A stretch of DNA of 45,996 nt from an uncultured Bacteroidia bacterium (GTDB taxonomy: Bacteria > Bacteroidota > Bacteroidia > Bacteroidales > UBA932), in NCBI GenBank assembly GCA_902762435.1, contig CACWOH010000017.1, forward strand, positions 1-45,996, in the 5' to 3' direction. This document shows positions 23,486-32,975 of this stretch, one piece after another (position 1 is the first letter of the stretch; each line of letters starts with the position of its first letter). The notes under the pieces were generated by a model, which was not told the origin of the DNA, did no database searches, and saw only the letters and a list, made by a program, of their open reading frames with translations. The translations under genes were made by a program, and so were the position numbers.

Positions 23486-26400
23486 ATGAGAAGGATTATC
23501 CTGTCGTTCTGCATCCTGCTGCTGTCCTGCTTTGTCTCCGGTGCGGCTTCTCATCCTTTCTTTACCCGCTATACGGATACGGACGGACTCACGGACTACA
23601 ACATCACGAACTGTTGCCAGGACCCGTTCGGCCGGATCTGGCTCGCCACGAACGGCGGGGTATATTTCTATACCGGCAATAAATTCACCCCGTTCCGCAA
23701 CGAGCGGTACCAGGAAGCCTGTTCCACCACTACGCAAGCCATCGCCGCCGACCCGGAAGGCCGCGTCTGGATCGCCACCTCCGCCGGAACCGGGTTTTAC
23801 GACGTCTATTCCGGCATATTCACCGAAATACCGGAGCTGAAAAAGGAGTCGGTCCGGGACATCGACACCGGGGCGGACGGGGAAATCTGGCTCACCTCCT
23901 ACAACGGCATCTGGAAATACGCCCGGGACGGACGGCTGCAGAAATCCGTTTCGGGGAACGCCTTCTCCCCCCGGAATTCCTGCCTGCTCGAGAACGGCGA
24001 CCTGGTCTTCACCACCCGCGACGGCGACATTTACTTCATGGAGCGCCGGACGCAGGGCGTCAGCCTGCTGAAACACGCCGAGACCGGCCCGGACGGGACG
24101 CCCGTCCGCTACGAACTGGTAGAACACGTCCGCCAGGGAACGGTGCTTGCGTCCACCAACACGAAAAAGGTCGTGACGATCGACGCCTACACCGGCACGG
24201 AAGAAACGGTGCTCTCCACCAGCACGTCCGAATACGTTTCCGAAATCACCTGCCTGATGGTCCGCGCCGGTGAATTCTGGATCGGAACCCGGTCCGGGCT
24301 GCTTGTCTACAACATCAGCACGCACGAGATCGAGAACCAGATTTCCGGGCTTACCCGGGAGTATTACATGAACGGCATCTTCGTCCGCTGCCTGTTCTCC
24401 GACACGGCCGGCAACGTCTGGGCCGGAACCTATAATGAAGGCGTCTGCTGCTGGATGAACTACCGGGGCTTTTTCAACCGCTACACCCGCGACCTGTACG
24501 GTCCGCAGATGAGCGGCCGTTCCATCCGCTCGCTGTGCTTCGACGCCGACGGAAGGCTGTGGCTGGGCAGCGAAGAAGGCCGGATCAACCGTTTCGACCC
24601 CCGCAGGGAGTCGTTCCAGGACTTCACGGCCCTGGCAGACATCCGCGGAGGAACGGTCATCTCCTCCATCGACCGGATCGGAAACCGCCTGTGGGTCTCC
24701 ATCTTCGGAGACGGCCTGCTCGTCATCGATTCCGCTACCGGCAAGCCCGTCAAGCGCTTCCACTTCCCGAACGACGAGTGCATGTCCTTCGTGAACTGCC
24801 GGAACGGCGACCGCTACGTGGGCCTGCGCGGCGGACTCTACCGCATCGCGGCCGGGACGGACGCCGTCCAGGAAATCCCCGCACTGGACGGCCGGGTACT
24901 CAACTGCATGCTGGAAGATGCAAACGGCCGCATCTGGATGGGCCTCTATGCCCGCGGCCTGGGCCTGTACGACCCGGAAACGGGCGACTTCCGGATGATT
25001 GCAGCCACGGAAACCAACGAGGTCATGACATCCGACGCCATCAGTTGCCTGAGCCGGGGCGAGGGCGGCGTCATCTGGGTCGGGACCTCCGGCGGCGGCC
25101 TCTACCGCATGCTGGCTTCGCAGGACGGCACGCTGCAGGAAATCCGCCGCTTCGGCGAAGAGGACGGGCTGCCTTCCGACAAGGTATCGGCGGCCGTCGA
25201 GGACGGCGCCGGACGGCTCTGGGTCTCCACCGTGGACGGCGTGGCCTGCATGGACCTGGCGGAGATGACCGTGCTCGGGACGTTCCTCCAGGCGGACAAG
25301 GTGGTGGGCAGCCTGTACGGGAACGGCGCCGCCGCCCGGTCCGGAGACGGGACTGTTTTCCTGGGCACCCGGGACGGGCTCGTCTCCATCCATCCGGAAG
25401 GATTCCTCCACCTCTTTGAGAACAAGTCCCTGATCATCAACAACGTTACCACCGGGACCCTGGACGTTCGCCAGCCCCAGCCGGAAGAGGGAAAGTCCGT
25501 CATCAATTCCCGATCCGTCAAAGTCAAGCAGTTGGACGCCCCGGTGCTTACCGTCTCCTACTCGTCGATGATCTACGACAATCCGAACGACCTGCAATAC
25601 GAGTGCACCCTGAAGAAACGCCACTTCTCGAACACGGTGGTCACCGCCGCCAACCACGTGTCCTACATGGCCCTCCGGCCCGGCGTCTATGACTTCGGCG
25701 TCCGGATCGCAGGAACGACCGGCGAGCAGGCCGAGAGCCACCGCAGGATCGTGATCACCGCCCCGTGGTACCGCTCCGTCCTGGCCAAGATCCTCTACCT
25801 CCTTCTGGCGCTGGCCGGGATCTGGTACGCCCTGGCCGCCTTCATCAAAGCCCGGGACGAGCAAGCCCGCAGGAAAGAAGAACTGCACGAGGCCCAGCGG
25901 CAGAAAGAAGCGTTCCAGGACAAGATGGACTTTATGGCCAACATCACCCACGAGATCCGGACGCCCGTCTCGCTGATCGCGATCCTGGTGGACAAGGTCC
26001 TCGGCAAAGGAACGGCGCCGGACTGCCAGGACGAACTCAAGTCCTTGAAGAACAACTCAAACCGGCTGGTCGAGCTGTGCAACGAACTGCTGAACTTCCG
26101 CCGGGTCCAGAACAATACTTCCTATATCCTGAAGAACGATGAGGACCTCTGCCGGCTCGTCGGCGACACCCTGGAGAGTTTCAAGACCGCGGCGGAGCAG
26201 AAAGGCCTCCGGCTGACCGCCAGCCTTCCCGACGCCCCCATCCGCGTCAGCTGCGACCGCAACGCCGTGGACTGCATCGTCAGCAACCTCCTCTCGAACG
26301 CCATCAAGTACGGGCAGTCCCTCATCCGCTGCAGCCTGGCCGAGGACAACGGGAAAGCGGTCTTCCGGATCGACAGCGACGGCCCGCGGATCCCGGAAGA

Positions 26401-27415
26401 GGAGTCGGAACTCATCTTCAACGCATTCTACCAAAGCCGGACCATCGCCAGTTCCGGATCCGGGCTCGGCCTGACCTACTCCCGCACGCTCGCGGAACTT
26501 CACAACGGGCTGCTCTACCTGGACACGCGGGAGAAGAACTACAACTCCTTCGTCTTCGTCCTGCCCCTCACCGAGCCCGCCCGGGAGGATTCCGCCGCGC
26601 CGTCGCAGCCGGAGCCACAGCCTGCCGGAACGGAAGAGACGCCGGCGCCCGCCGACGGCCGGCAGCGCCTGCTCGTCGTGGAAGACAACCAGGAACTCTG
26701 CAACCTGATCCGCGACGAACTCTCGCAGACGTACTCCATCGTCACCGCGTCCAACGGCCAGGAGGCTTTCGAGATCGTCAAGCGCGGGAACATCGACATG
26801 GTCATCAGCGACATCATGATGCCGGTGATGGACGGCTGCGAACTCTGCAACCTCATCAAGAACGACATCGCCTACAGCCACATCCTCGTCATCCTCCTGA
26901 CGGCCGCCATCGGCGTGGAGACGCATCTGCGGTCCCTGAAGGCGGGCGTGGACAGCTACATCGAGAAACCTTTCAAGATGGAGGTCCTGAAGGCCACGGT
27001 CGGCAACCTGCTCAAGAACCGGGAAATCCGCAACGAACAGTTCAACAACAACCCGCTCGGCCACTACAATTTCGCCTCCATCAGCACCATCGAGCGGGAG
27101 TTCATGGAAAAACTGCACGGCCTCATCCTGGAACACATCTCCGAAACGGAAATGACCACGCCCCAGCTCGCCTCGATGATGTCCGTCACCCGCCAGACGC
27201 TCGCCACCAAGGTCCGCGCGAACACCGGCCTGAGCACCCTCGAGTACATCCGCATCTGCCGGCTGAAGAAAGCCGCCGAACTCCTTGCCGAACGGAAATA
27301 CCGGATCAGCGAGGTCGCCTACCTGGTCGGATACACCTCCCCGTCGTATTTCACCAAGCACTTCCAACAGCAGTTCGGCATGACCCCCTCCGAATTCATC
27401 CACTCTAACGACTGA
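23486..27415 (+). CDS. Hybrid two-component system (HTCS) regulator of the PUL
   Basis: 1309-aa inner-membrane sensor and transcription factor in one chain. Signal peptide (1-22), a periplasmic two-part beta-propeller of Reg_prop-type repeats (motifs such as GRIWLATNGGVY, GRVWIATSAGTGF, GRLWVSTVDGV), a Y_Y_Y Ig-like domain (about 665-755) and one membrane helix (about 764-786). The cytosolic part holds HisKA with phospho-acceptor His822 (ITHEIRTP), HATPase (SNLLSNAIKYG, GSGLGLTYS), a receiver with phospho-acceptor Asp1109 (ISDIMMPVMDG) and a C-terminal AraC-type helix-turn-helix (about 1205-1305). In Bacteroidetes such proteins bind an oligosaccharide released from the target glycan and activate the adjacent PUL. 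It is five bases upstream of the GH31 gene and likely cotranscribed with it. All catalytic motifs look intact. Confidence 0.96.
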   Translation: MRRIILSFCILLLSCFVSGAASHPFFTRYTDTDGLTDYNITNCCQDPFGRIWLATNGGVYFYTGNKFTPFRNERYQEACSTTTQAIAADPEGRVWIATSAGTGFYDVYSGIFTEIPELKKESVRDIDTGADGEIWLTSYNGIWKYARDGRLQKSVSGNAFSPRNSCLLENGDLVFTTRDGDIYFMERRTQGVSLLKHAETGPDGTPVRYELVEHVRQGTVLASTNTKKVVTIDAYTGTEETVLSTSTSEYVSEITCLMVRAGEFWIGTRSGLLVYNISTHEIENQISGLTREYYMNGIFVRCLFSDTAGNVWAGTYNEGVCCWMNYRGFFNRYTRDLYGPQMSGRSIRSLCFDADGRLWLGSEEGRINRFDPRRESFQDFTALADIRGGTVISSIDRIGNRLWVSIFGDGLLVIDSATGKPVKRFHFPNDECMSFVNCRNGDRYVGLRGGLYRIAAGTDAVQEIPALDGRVLNCMLEDANGRIWMGLYARGLGLYDPETGDFRMIAATETNEVMTSDAISCLSRGEGGVIWVGTSGGGLYRMLASQDGTLQEIRRFGEEDGLPSDKVSAAVEDGAGRLWVSTVDGVACMDLAEMTVLGTFLQADKVVGSLYGNGAAARSGDGTVFLGTRDGLVSIHPEGFLHLFENKSLIINNVTTGTLDVRQPQPEEGKSVINSRSVKVKQLDAPVLTVSYSSMIYDNPNDLQYECTLKKRHFSNTVVTAANHVSYMALRPGVYDFGVRIAGTTGEQAESHRRIVITAPWYRSVLAKILYLLLALAGIWYALAAFIKARDEQARRKEELHEAQRQKEAFQDKMDFMANITHEIRTPVSLIAILVDKVLGKGTAPDCQDELKSLKNNSNRLVELCNELLNFRRVQNNTSYILKNDEDLCRLVGDTLESFKTAAEQKGLRLTASLPDAPIRVSCDRNAVDCIVSNLLSNAIKYGQSLIRCSLAEDNGKAVFRIDSDGPRIPEEESELIFNAFYQSRTIASSGSGLGLTYSRTLAELHNGLLYLDTREKNYNSFVFVLPLTEPAREDSAAPSQPEPQPAGTEETPAPADGRQRLLVVEDNQELCNLIRDELSQTYSIVTASNGQEAFEIVKRGNIDMVISDIMMPVMDGCELCNLIKNDIAYSHILVILLTAAIGVETHLRSLKAGVDSYIEKPFKMEVLKATVGNLLKNREIRNEQFNNNPLGHYNFASISTIEREFMEKLHGLILEHISETEMTTPQLASMMSVTRQTLATKVRANTGLSTLEYIRICRLKKAAELLAERKYRISEVAYLVGYTSPSYFTKHFQQQFGMTPSEFIHSND

Positions 27416-27420
27416 TAACC

Positions 27421-29721
27421 ATGAAAAGATTCCTGCTTCTTCTGTCGGCCGCGCAACTCCTGCTGGGCTGCCGGGCCGACGTGAGTATCGGCACATCGGC
27501 GGGAACGCTGGTCCTCTCCCCGCTTGCGGACAACGCCGTCCGCGTCCGGATGGAGGGCGCGCCCACGCACGACGTGGAAGAACTGGTTTTCACGGAAAAA
27601 ACGGCACAGCCCCGGTTTTCCGTGAAGAAAGACGCCCAGGGCGTCACCTTGCAGCTCAAGGAACTCCGGGTCCGGTACGACCGGCAGACGGAGTCCCTGC
27701 TGTACTATGACCGGGACGGGAACCTGCTCGTCCGGGAAAAGCCGGGAAGCCGGCTGCTGGAAAAATCGGTGATCGAGGGTACGCCCATCCCCGCCAAGAG
27801 CACGAACGGGGCGGCGCTGCCCCAGCCGGAACCCATCCGCGACGAACCCACCTACCTCGCCCGGCAGGGTTTCATCATGCAGGACGGCGACCATCTGTTC
27901 GGGACGGGCCAGTTCCAGGACGGACAGCTGGACATCATGGGCCTGACGCGCCGGCTCACCCAGAACAACACCCAGATCGTCTCCCCGATGATCCTCTCCA
28001 GCAAGGGTTACGGCATCCTCTGGCACAACTACGGCCGGACGGACTTCAACCCGGCATCGTATGCCACGACCCTGGAGGCGCTGCCGCCGGAGCCCGCTGC
28101 CGTCCCGGCACCCGGAGCCCGCCGGATGCCGCCCCCGGCCACCTATGGCGGCGAACTTTCGGTGGAGCAGGGCGGCAGATACTGCCTGCACCTGGATGTG
28201 GGCGACCATCCCGCCCGCGGCGGGCACCGCATCTGGCTGGACGGGGAACTCATCTACGAAGACCTGAACAGCTGGGTGCCGACCGTATCCGCCTTCGCCG
28301 AACTGACGGCCGGGACGCATCAGGTCCGGGTCCAGGGATCGACGGACCCGACGGTCCGCCTGTACTGGCGCGCCGTGGACAACACCACCACCTTCCAGTC
28401 TCCCGTGGCCCAGAACCTGGACTACGCCGTCTTCGCCGGCAACGCCGACCGGGTCATCGCCACCTACCGGACCCTCACGGGCCCGGTCCCGGCCATGCCC
28501 GACTGGGCGTTCGGCTTCATCCAGTGCCGCGAGCGGTATGACACGCAGGCCGAACTGCTGGAAAACGCACGCGGATTCGTGGACCGGAACATCCCGGTCA
28601 GCGTCATCGTCCAGGACTGGAAATGGTGGGGCGACACGGGCTGGAATTCCATGGTGTTCGACCAGGCGAAGTACCCCGATCCCGCGGGAATGGTCCGCGA
28701 ACTCCACGACCTGGGGCTGAAATTCATGATCTCCGTCTGGTCCCGGGTCGAACTGGGGACCGCCCTGGGCGACACGCTGGCGGCGAAGGGGTATTTCATT
28801 CCGGGAACGGAATGGGTAGACTACTTCAATCCCGCCGCCGCCCGCTTCTACTGGGAGCGCTTCCGGGAAAGCATGGTGGACCTGGGCATCGACGCCTGGT
28901 GGTTCGACGCCACAGAGCCGGACAACGACTACGAACTGCTGCACCGCCGGGTAGCGGGCAACACCATTCCGGGCGAAGTCTACCGCAACGTCTATCCGCT
29001 CGTGGTCAACCGGGCGATGTACGAAGGCTTCCGGCAGCGGGACCCGGACCATATGCCCATGGTCCTGACGCGCAGCGCCTTCGCCGGGTCGCAGCGCTAC
29101 GGGGTCATCACCTGGTCCGGCGACGTGGGCAACGACTGGCTTACCTTCCGGCGCCAGATTACCGGCGGACTCGGCCAGGTGGCCACCGGACTGCCCTGGT
29201 GGACCTATGACGCAGGGGGATTCAACCGTCCGATGGACCAGTACACCGACCCGGCCTACCAGGAGCGGATGCTCCGCTGGATCGAGACCGCCGTCTTCCT
29301 GCCCTTCATGCGGGTCCACGGGATGTCCAGCCGCACCGAGCCCTGGAACTACAGCCCCGAGACCGAGAGAATCTACACCGACTGCATCCGGCTCCGCTAC
29401 GAACTGATGCCCTACATCCTGGACTGCGCCAAGAAGGTTTCGGAAGAGGGCTACACGATGATGCGCCCCCTGGTCTTCGACTTCCCGGACGACGAACGGG
29501 CGTTGCAGCAGGACTGCGAATACATGTTCGGACCCGAGTATCTGGTGTGCCCCGTCACCCGTCCCGGCGTGACCAGCTGGGAGGTATACCTGCCGGAAAA
29601 CGAAGCCGGCTGGGAAGACTTCCGGGACGGCACCCGCTACGCCGGGGGACAGACCGTCGAATGCCCCGTGACACTGGAGATGATCCCCGTGTTCCGGCGC
29701 CTGACACCGGCGGCGGATTAG
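27421..29721 (+). CDS. GH31 glycosidase, alpha-xylosidase-like, lipoprotein
   Basis: 766-aa retaining alpha-glycosidase with lipobox LLGC (Cys17). A GH31 N-terminal beta-sandwich is interrupted by an insert (about 235-330, GGELSVEQGGRYCLHLD..GGHRIWLDGELIY). The insert resembles the PA14 domain of GH31 alpha-xylosidases such as those acting on xyloglucan oligosaccharides. The barrel holds DWKWWGDTGWNSM, the nucleophile Asp496 in WWFDATEPDND, and the acid/base Asp568 in TWSGDVGNDW. The EPDND form of the nucleophile motif and the insert favour alpha-xylosidase over alpha-glucosidase, but specificity is inferred. The gene follows the HTCS and is separated from susC by a promoter-bearing gap. Confidence 0.92.
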   Translation: MKRFLLLLSAAQLLLGCRADVSIGTSAGTLVLSPLADNAVRVRMEGAPTHDVEELVFTEKTAQPRFSVKKDAQGVTLQLKELRVRYDRQTESLLYYDRDGNLLVREKPGSRLLEKSVIEGTPIPAKSTNGAALPQPEPIRDEPTYLARQGFIMQDGDHLFGTGQFQDGQLDIMGLTRRLTQNNTQIVSPMILSSKGYGILWHNYGRTDFNPASYATTLEALPPEPAAVPAPGARRMPPPATYGGELSVEQGGRYCLHLDVGDHPARGGHRIWLDGELIYEDLNSWVPTVSAFAELTAGTHQVRVQGSTDPTVRLYWRAVDNTTTFQSPVAQNLDYAVFAGNADRVIATYRTLTGPVPAMPDWAFGFIQCRERYDTQAELLENARGFVDRNIPVSVIVQDWKWWGDTGWNSMVFDQAKYPDPAGMVRELHDLGLKFMISVWSRVELGTALGDTLAAKGYFIPGTEWVDYFNPAAARFYWERFRESMVDLGIDAWWFDATEPDNDYELLHRRVAGNTIPGEVYRNVYPLVVNRAMYEGFRQRDPDHMPMVLTRSAFAGSQRYGVITWSGDVGNDWLTFRRQITGGLGQVATGLPWWTYDAGGFNRPMDQYTDPAYQERMLRWIETAVFLPFMRVHGMSSRTEPWNYSPETERIYTDCIRLRYELMPYILDCAKKVSEEGYTMMRPLVFDFPDDERALQQDCEYMFGPEYLVCPVTRPGVTSWEVYLPENEAGWEDFRDGTRYAGGQTVECPVTLEMIPVFRRLTPAAD

Positions 29722-29814
29722 TACGGCGCGTTCAGAATCTGCGACGATTTGCATCCGCATCAGAATTTTATACTCTTTTGTCATTTCTTTTCATACCCGC
29801 GTATTATTAAAGGG

Positions 29815-29822
29815 TACCTTTC
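29815..29822 (+). promoter_or_regulatory. Candidate -7 box of the susC/susD operon (in the 152-base gap after GH31)
   Basis: TACCTTTC matches TAnnTTTG except the last base and leaves a leader of about 45-50 bases before SusC. The gap from 29722 to 29873 is AT-rich compared with the surroundings and holds no gene. It should contain the HTCS binding site, but I see no clear repeat to assign to it. Confidence 0.4.
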
Positions 29823-29873
29823 CAACCGATAACCGCAACGACACTACACTTTTAATAACTTTTAGTCTATACT

Positions 29874-32800
29874 ATGAGGAAAAAACTACTCTTGCAAACA
29901 TCCAAGGCCTGCCTGGCCTTGCTGTTCTGCTTCCTGAGCATCGGAGTCTCCCTTGCCCAGAACCGTACCATCAGCGGCACCGTCACCGACACCCAGAACC
30001 AGCCCGTCATCGGCGCGGCCGTGATGGTGGTCGGCAATACTCGGATCGGCGCTGCTACCGACATGAACGGTGCCTTCTCGCTGAGCGTTCCCGCCGGAGC
30101 GTCCATCACCGTGGAGAGCATCGGGTACAAGAGCCGGACCTTCGCCATCGGCAGCCAGACTGTGTTCAACATCGTGCTCGAGGAAGACACCGAAATGCTG
30201 GAAGAGACCGTGGTCATCGGCTACGGCGTGCAGAAGAAGAGCGACCTCACCGGCGCCGTCGCATCCATCAAGGACAGCGACATGTCCAACCGCTCGGCCG
30301 TGTCTCCCGTCCAGGCCCTCCAGGGCAAGGCGGCGGGCGTCCAGATCGTCAACGCTTCCGGCGCCCCGGGTTCCGAAGCCAGCATCCAGATCCGCGGCTA
30401 TTCCTCCAACTCGAAGACCACCCCGCTCATGATCGTGGACGGCCTGAAGGTCAGTGACATCAACTACCTCGACCCGGACAACATCGCCTCCATCGAAGTC
30501 CTCAAGGACGCCGCCTCCGCCGCCATCTACGGCATCGAGGCCGGTAACGGCGTCATCCTCGTGACGACGAAGTCCGGCAAGGGCACGCCCGGCAGGGGCC
30601 GGGTGTTCTACAACTTCATGAGCTCCACCCAGACCGCTTCGCACCTGCCCGACCTGATGGATGCAAAGACCTACGTCGAGTTCCAGGAACTGATGGGCAA
30701 CAACTCCCGCAACTTCTGGGACGGCAAGACCGACACCTACTGGCCGGACTACATGCTCGAGAAGGGCCAGACCTTCCGCCACACCGTCGGCGCCCAGGCC
30801 GCCAACGACCGCGGCAACATCTACGTGGCCCTGACCTATGTGGACGATAACGGTATCATCACCGGCGACAAGGATATCCTCAAGCGCCTCTCCGGCCAGA
30901 TCAACGCCGAGTACAAGATCAACGACTGGCTGACCGTCGGCACCAACAACACCCTGCAGCACTCCCGCAGCCGCAGCGTATCCGAAGCTGCGACCCTCAA
31001 CAACTCCACGCTGGGCGCCATGCTGATGTTCGACCCGATCGTCCCCTGGACCTACGACATGAACAACCTCCCGCAGGACATCCAGAACAAGCTGGACGCC
31101 GGCCTCGACATGCCCCGCGACCCCAACGGGAACATCTACGGCATCTCCTCCCAGGCCGCCGGCAGCCTGATCTACCATCCGGCCGTGATGCGTGACCGTG
31201 CCGACACCGACAACGATTCCTTCAGCCTCCGCGGAAGCACCTACGTGAACATCACCCCGCTCAAGGGCCTGGTCTTCACCTCCCGCTTCGGCTACCGCGC
31301 CGGCTACACCAACGTGGGCACCTACAACTATCCGTACCGTATCAGCGACGTCGGTTTCCAGGACATGTCGATCACGGGCACTTCCCGGAACAACCTCTTC
31401 TATCAGTGGGAGAACTTCGCCAACTACAACAAGACCATCCGGAAACACAGCCTCACGGCGATGGCCGGCTTCTCCTTCCAGAAGACCAGCTCCAACTTCG
31501 TGACGGGCACCGCCTACGTCCTGACCGACACGGCGCCCAACTACCGCTACCTCGACTACAGCACCAACGACTCCCGCATGAGCGTCGGCGGCGTGCCGTC
31601 CTGGACGGCCAACATGTCCTACTACGGACGTCTGGGCTGGTCCTATGACAACCGCTACATGCTCCAGGTCAACTTCCGCGCGGACGCCTACGACACCTCC
31701 AAGCTCGACCCGTCCAACCGCTGGGGCTACTTCCCTTCCGTGTCCGCCGGCTGGACCGTGTCCAACGAGCGCTTCATGGCCGGCGTCAAGGACGCCATCG
31801 GCCTCACCTTCCTGAAGTTCCGCGCTTCCTGGGGTCTGAACGGTAACGTCAACGCCATGGGTGCGTACCAGTACAGCGACGTGCTCGCCGCGAACAACCG
31901 CAACGGTTACAACTTCACCGACGGCGGCGGCCGTACCGTCGGCGTCGGCCCGTCCGGCGTGCTCCCGAACCCGAAGATCAAGTGGGAGACCTCCCGCCAG
32001 CTCGACCTCGGCGTGGACATGCGCTTCTTCAAGGAGCGGCTCACCCTCACCATCGACTGGTACAACAAGGACACCGACAACCTGATCACCAGCACCACCG
32101 CTCCGGCCAACACCGGCTCCACGACCACCTACATCAATGCCGGTATGGTCAACAACCACGGTACTGAGATCGAACTCGGCTGGAAAGACACCGCCGGCGA
32201 CTTCTCGTACAGCATCACCGGCAACCTCGCCACCCTGCACAACAAGGTCACCAAGGGCCTCCAGGTCGGCCGTACCAACGGCTACCAGATCCACACCGCC
32301 GAGCCTGTCACCTACTTCGAGGAAGGCTACCCGCTGTGGTATCTCCGCCTCTACAACGTGACCGGCGTGGACCAGCAGACGGGCGAGGCGATTTACGAGA
32401 ACCGTGACGACAACCCCGCCATCAACGACAACGACCGCATCTGCGCCGGCAAGGGTATGCCGGACCTCACGTACGGCCTGACCGTCAACCTGGCCTGGAA
32501 GGGCTTCGACTTCATCCTCAACGGTACCGGCGCCGCCGGTGTCCAGCGCCTCTTCGCGATGACCCGCGCCGACGTCACCACCGCCAACACGCTCAAGGAG
32601 TTCTACACCAACGCCTGGCAGAGCCCGTCCTCTTCCGGCTACAAGCATCCGAAGCCGACCAACGACTCCAAGATCCTGTGCTCCACCGACCGCATGTTCA
32701 ACGCCGACTTCTTCAAGATCAAGCAGATCCAGCTGGGTTACACCCTGCCGAAGAACATCGCTTCCAAGATCTTCCTGAGCAGCATGCGCGTGTATGTGTC

Positions 32801-32948
32801 CCTGGACGACTGGTTCACCTTCACGAAGTACCCCGGACTCGATCCCGAAACCGGACTTTACGGCACCCAGGCCAGCGGTCTGGCCGTGGATACCGGACAT
32901 TATCCGATCTCGAAGAAACTGGTGTTCGGCGTCAATCTTTCCTTCTAA
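29874..32948 (+). CDS. SusC/RagA-type TonB-dependent outer-membrane transporter
   Basis: 1024-aa outer-membrane importer of oligosaccharides that works with the lipoprotein encoded next to it. A signal peptide (ending SLAQ, about residue 29) precedes a carboxypeptidase-regulatory-like domain (about 32-108, ISGTVTDTQNQPVIGAAVMV). Then come a TonB-box segment ETVVIGYG (about 111-118), a plug domain with the SusC-family LQGKAAGVQI and IQIRGYSS motifs, and a 22-strand barrel ending KKLVFGVNLSF. The terminal Phe is typical of outer-membrane beta-barrels. There is no N-terminal signalling extension, which agrees with regulation by an HTCS rather than an anti-sigma/ECF pair. Codon use is stronger (C-ending) than in neighbours, consistent with high expression. 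Confidence 0.97.
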   Translation: MRKKLLLQTSKACLALLFCFLSIGVSLAQNRTISGTVTDTQNQPVIGAAVMVVGNTRIGAATDMNGAFSLSVPAGASITVESIGYKSRTFAIGSQTVFNIVLEEDTEMLEETVVIGYGVQKKSDLTGAVASIKDSDMSNRSAVSPVQALQGKAAGVQIVNASGAPGSEASIQIRGYSSNSKTTPLMIVDGLKVSDINYLDPDNIASIEVLKDAASAAIYGIEAGNGVILVTTKSGKGTPGRGRVFYNFMSSTQTASHLPDLMDAKTYVEFQELMGNNSRNFWDGKTDTYWPDYMLEKGQTFRHTVGAQAANDRGNIYVALTYVDDNGIITGDKDILKRLSGQINAEYKINDWLTVGTNNTLQHSRSRSVSEAATLNNSTLGAMLMFDPIVPWTYDMNNLPQDIQNKLDAGLDMPRDPNGNIYGISSQAAGSLIYHPAVMRDRADTDNDSFSLRGSTYVNITPLKGLVFTSRFGYRAGYTNVGTYNYPYRISDVGFQDMSITGTSRNNLFYQWENFANYNKTIRKHSLTAMAGFSFQKTSSNFVTGTAYVLTDTAPNYRYLDYSTNDSRMSVGGVPSWTANMSYYGRLGWSYDNRYMLQVNFRADAYDTSKLDPSNRWGYFPSVSAGWTVSNERFMAGVKDAIGLTFLKFRASWGLNGNVNAMGAYQYSDVLAANNRNGYNFTDGGGRTVGVGPSGVLPNPKIKWETSRQLDLGVDMRFFKERLTLTIDWYNKDTDNLITSTTAPANTGSTTTYINAGMVNNHGTEIELGWKDTAGDFSYSITGNLATLHNKVTKGLQVGRTNGYQIHTAEPVTYFEEGYPLWYLRLYNVTGVDQQTGEAIYENRDDNPAINDNDRICAGKGMPDLTYGLTVNLAWKGFDFILNGTGAAGVQRLFAMTRADVTTANTLKEFYTNAWQSPSSSGYKHPKPTNDSKILCSTDRMFNADFFKIKQIQLGYTLPKNIASKIFLSSMRVYVSLDDWFTFTKYPGLDPETGLYGTQASGLAVDTGHYPISKKLVFGVNLSF

Positions 32949-32975
32949 TCCCGTTACTTAACTGATATTAGAGAT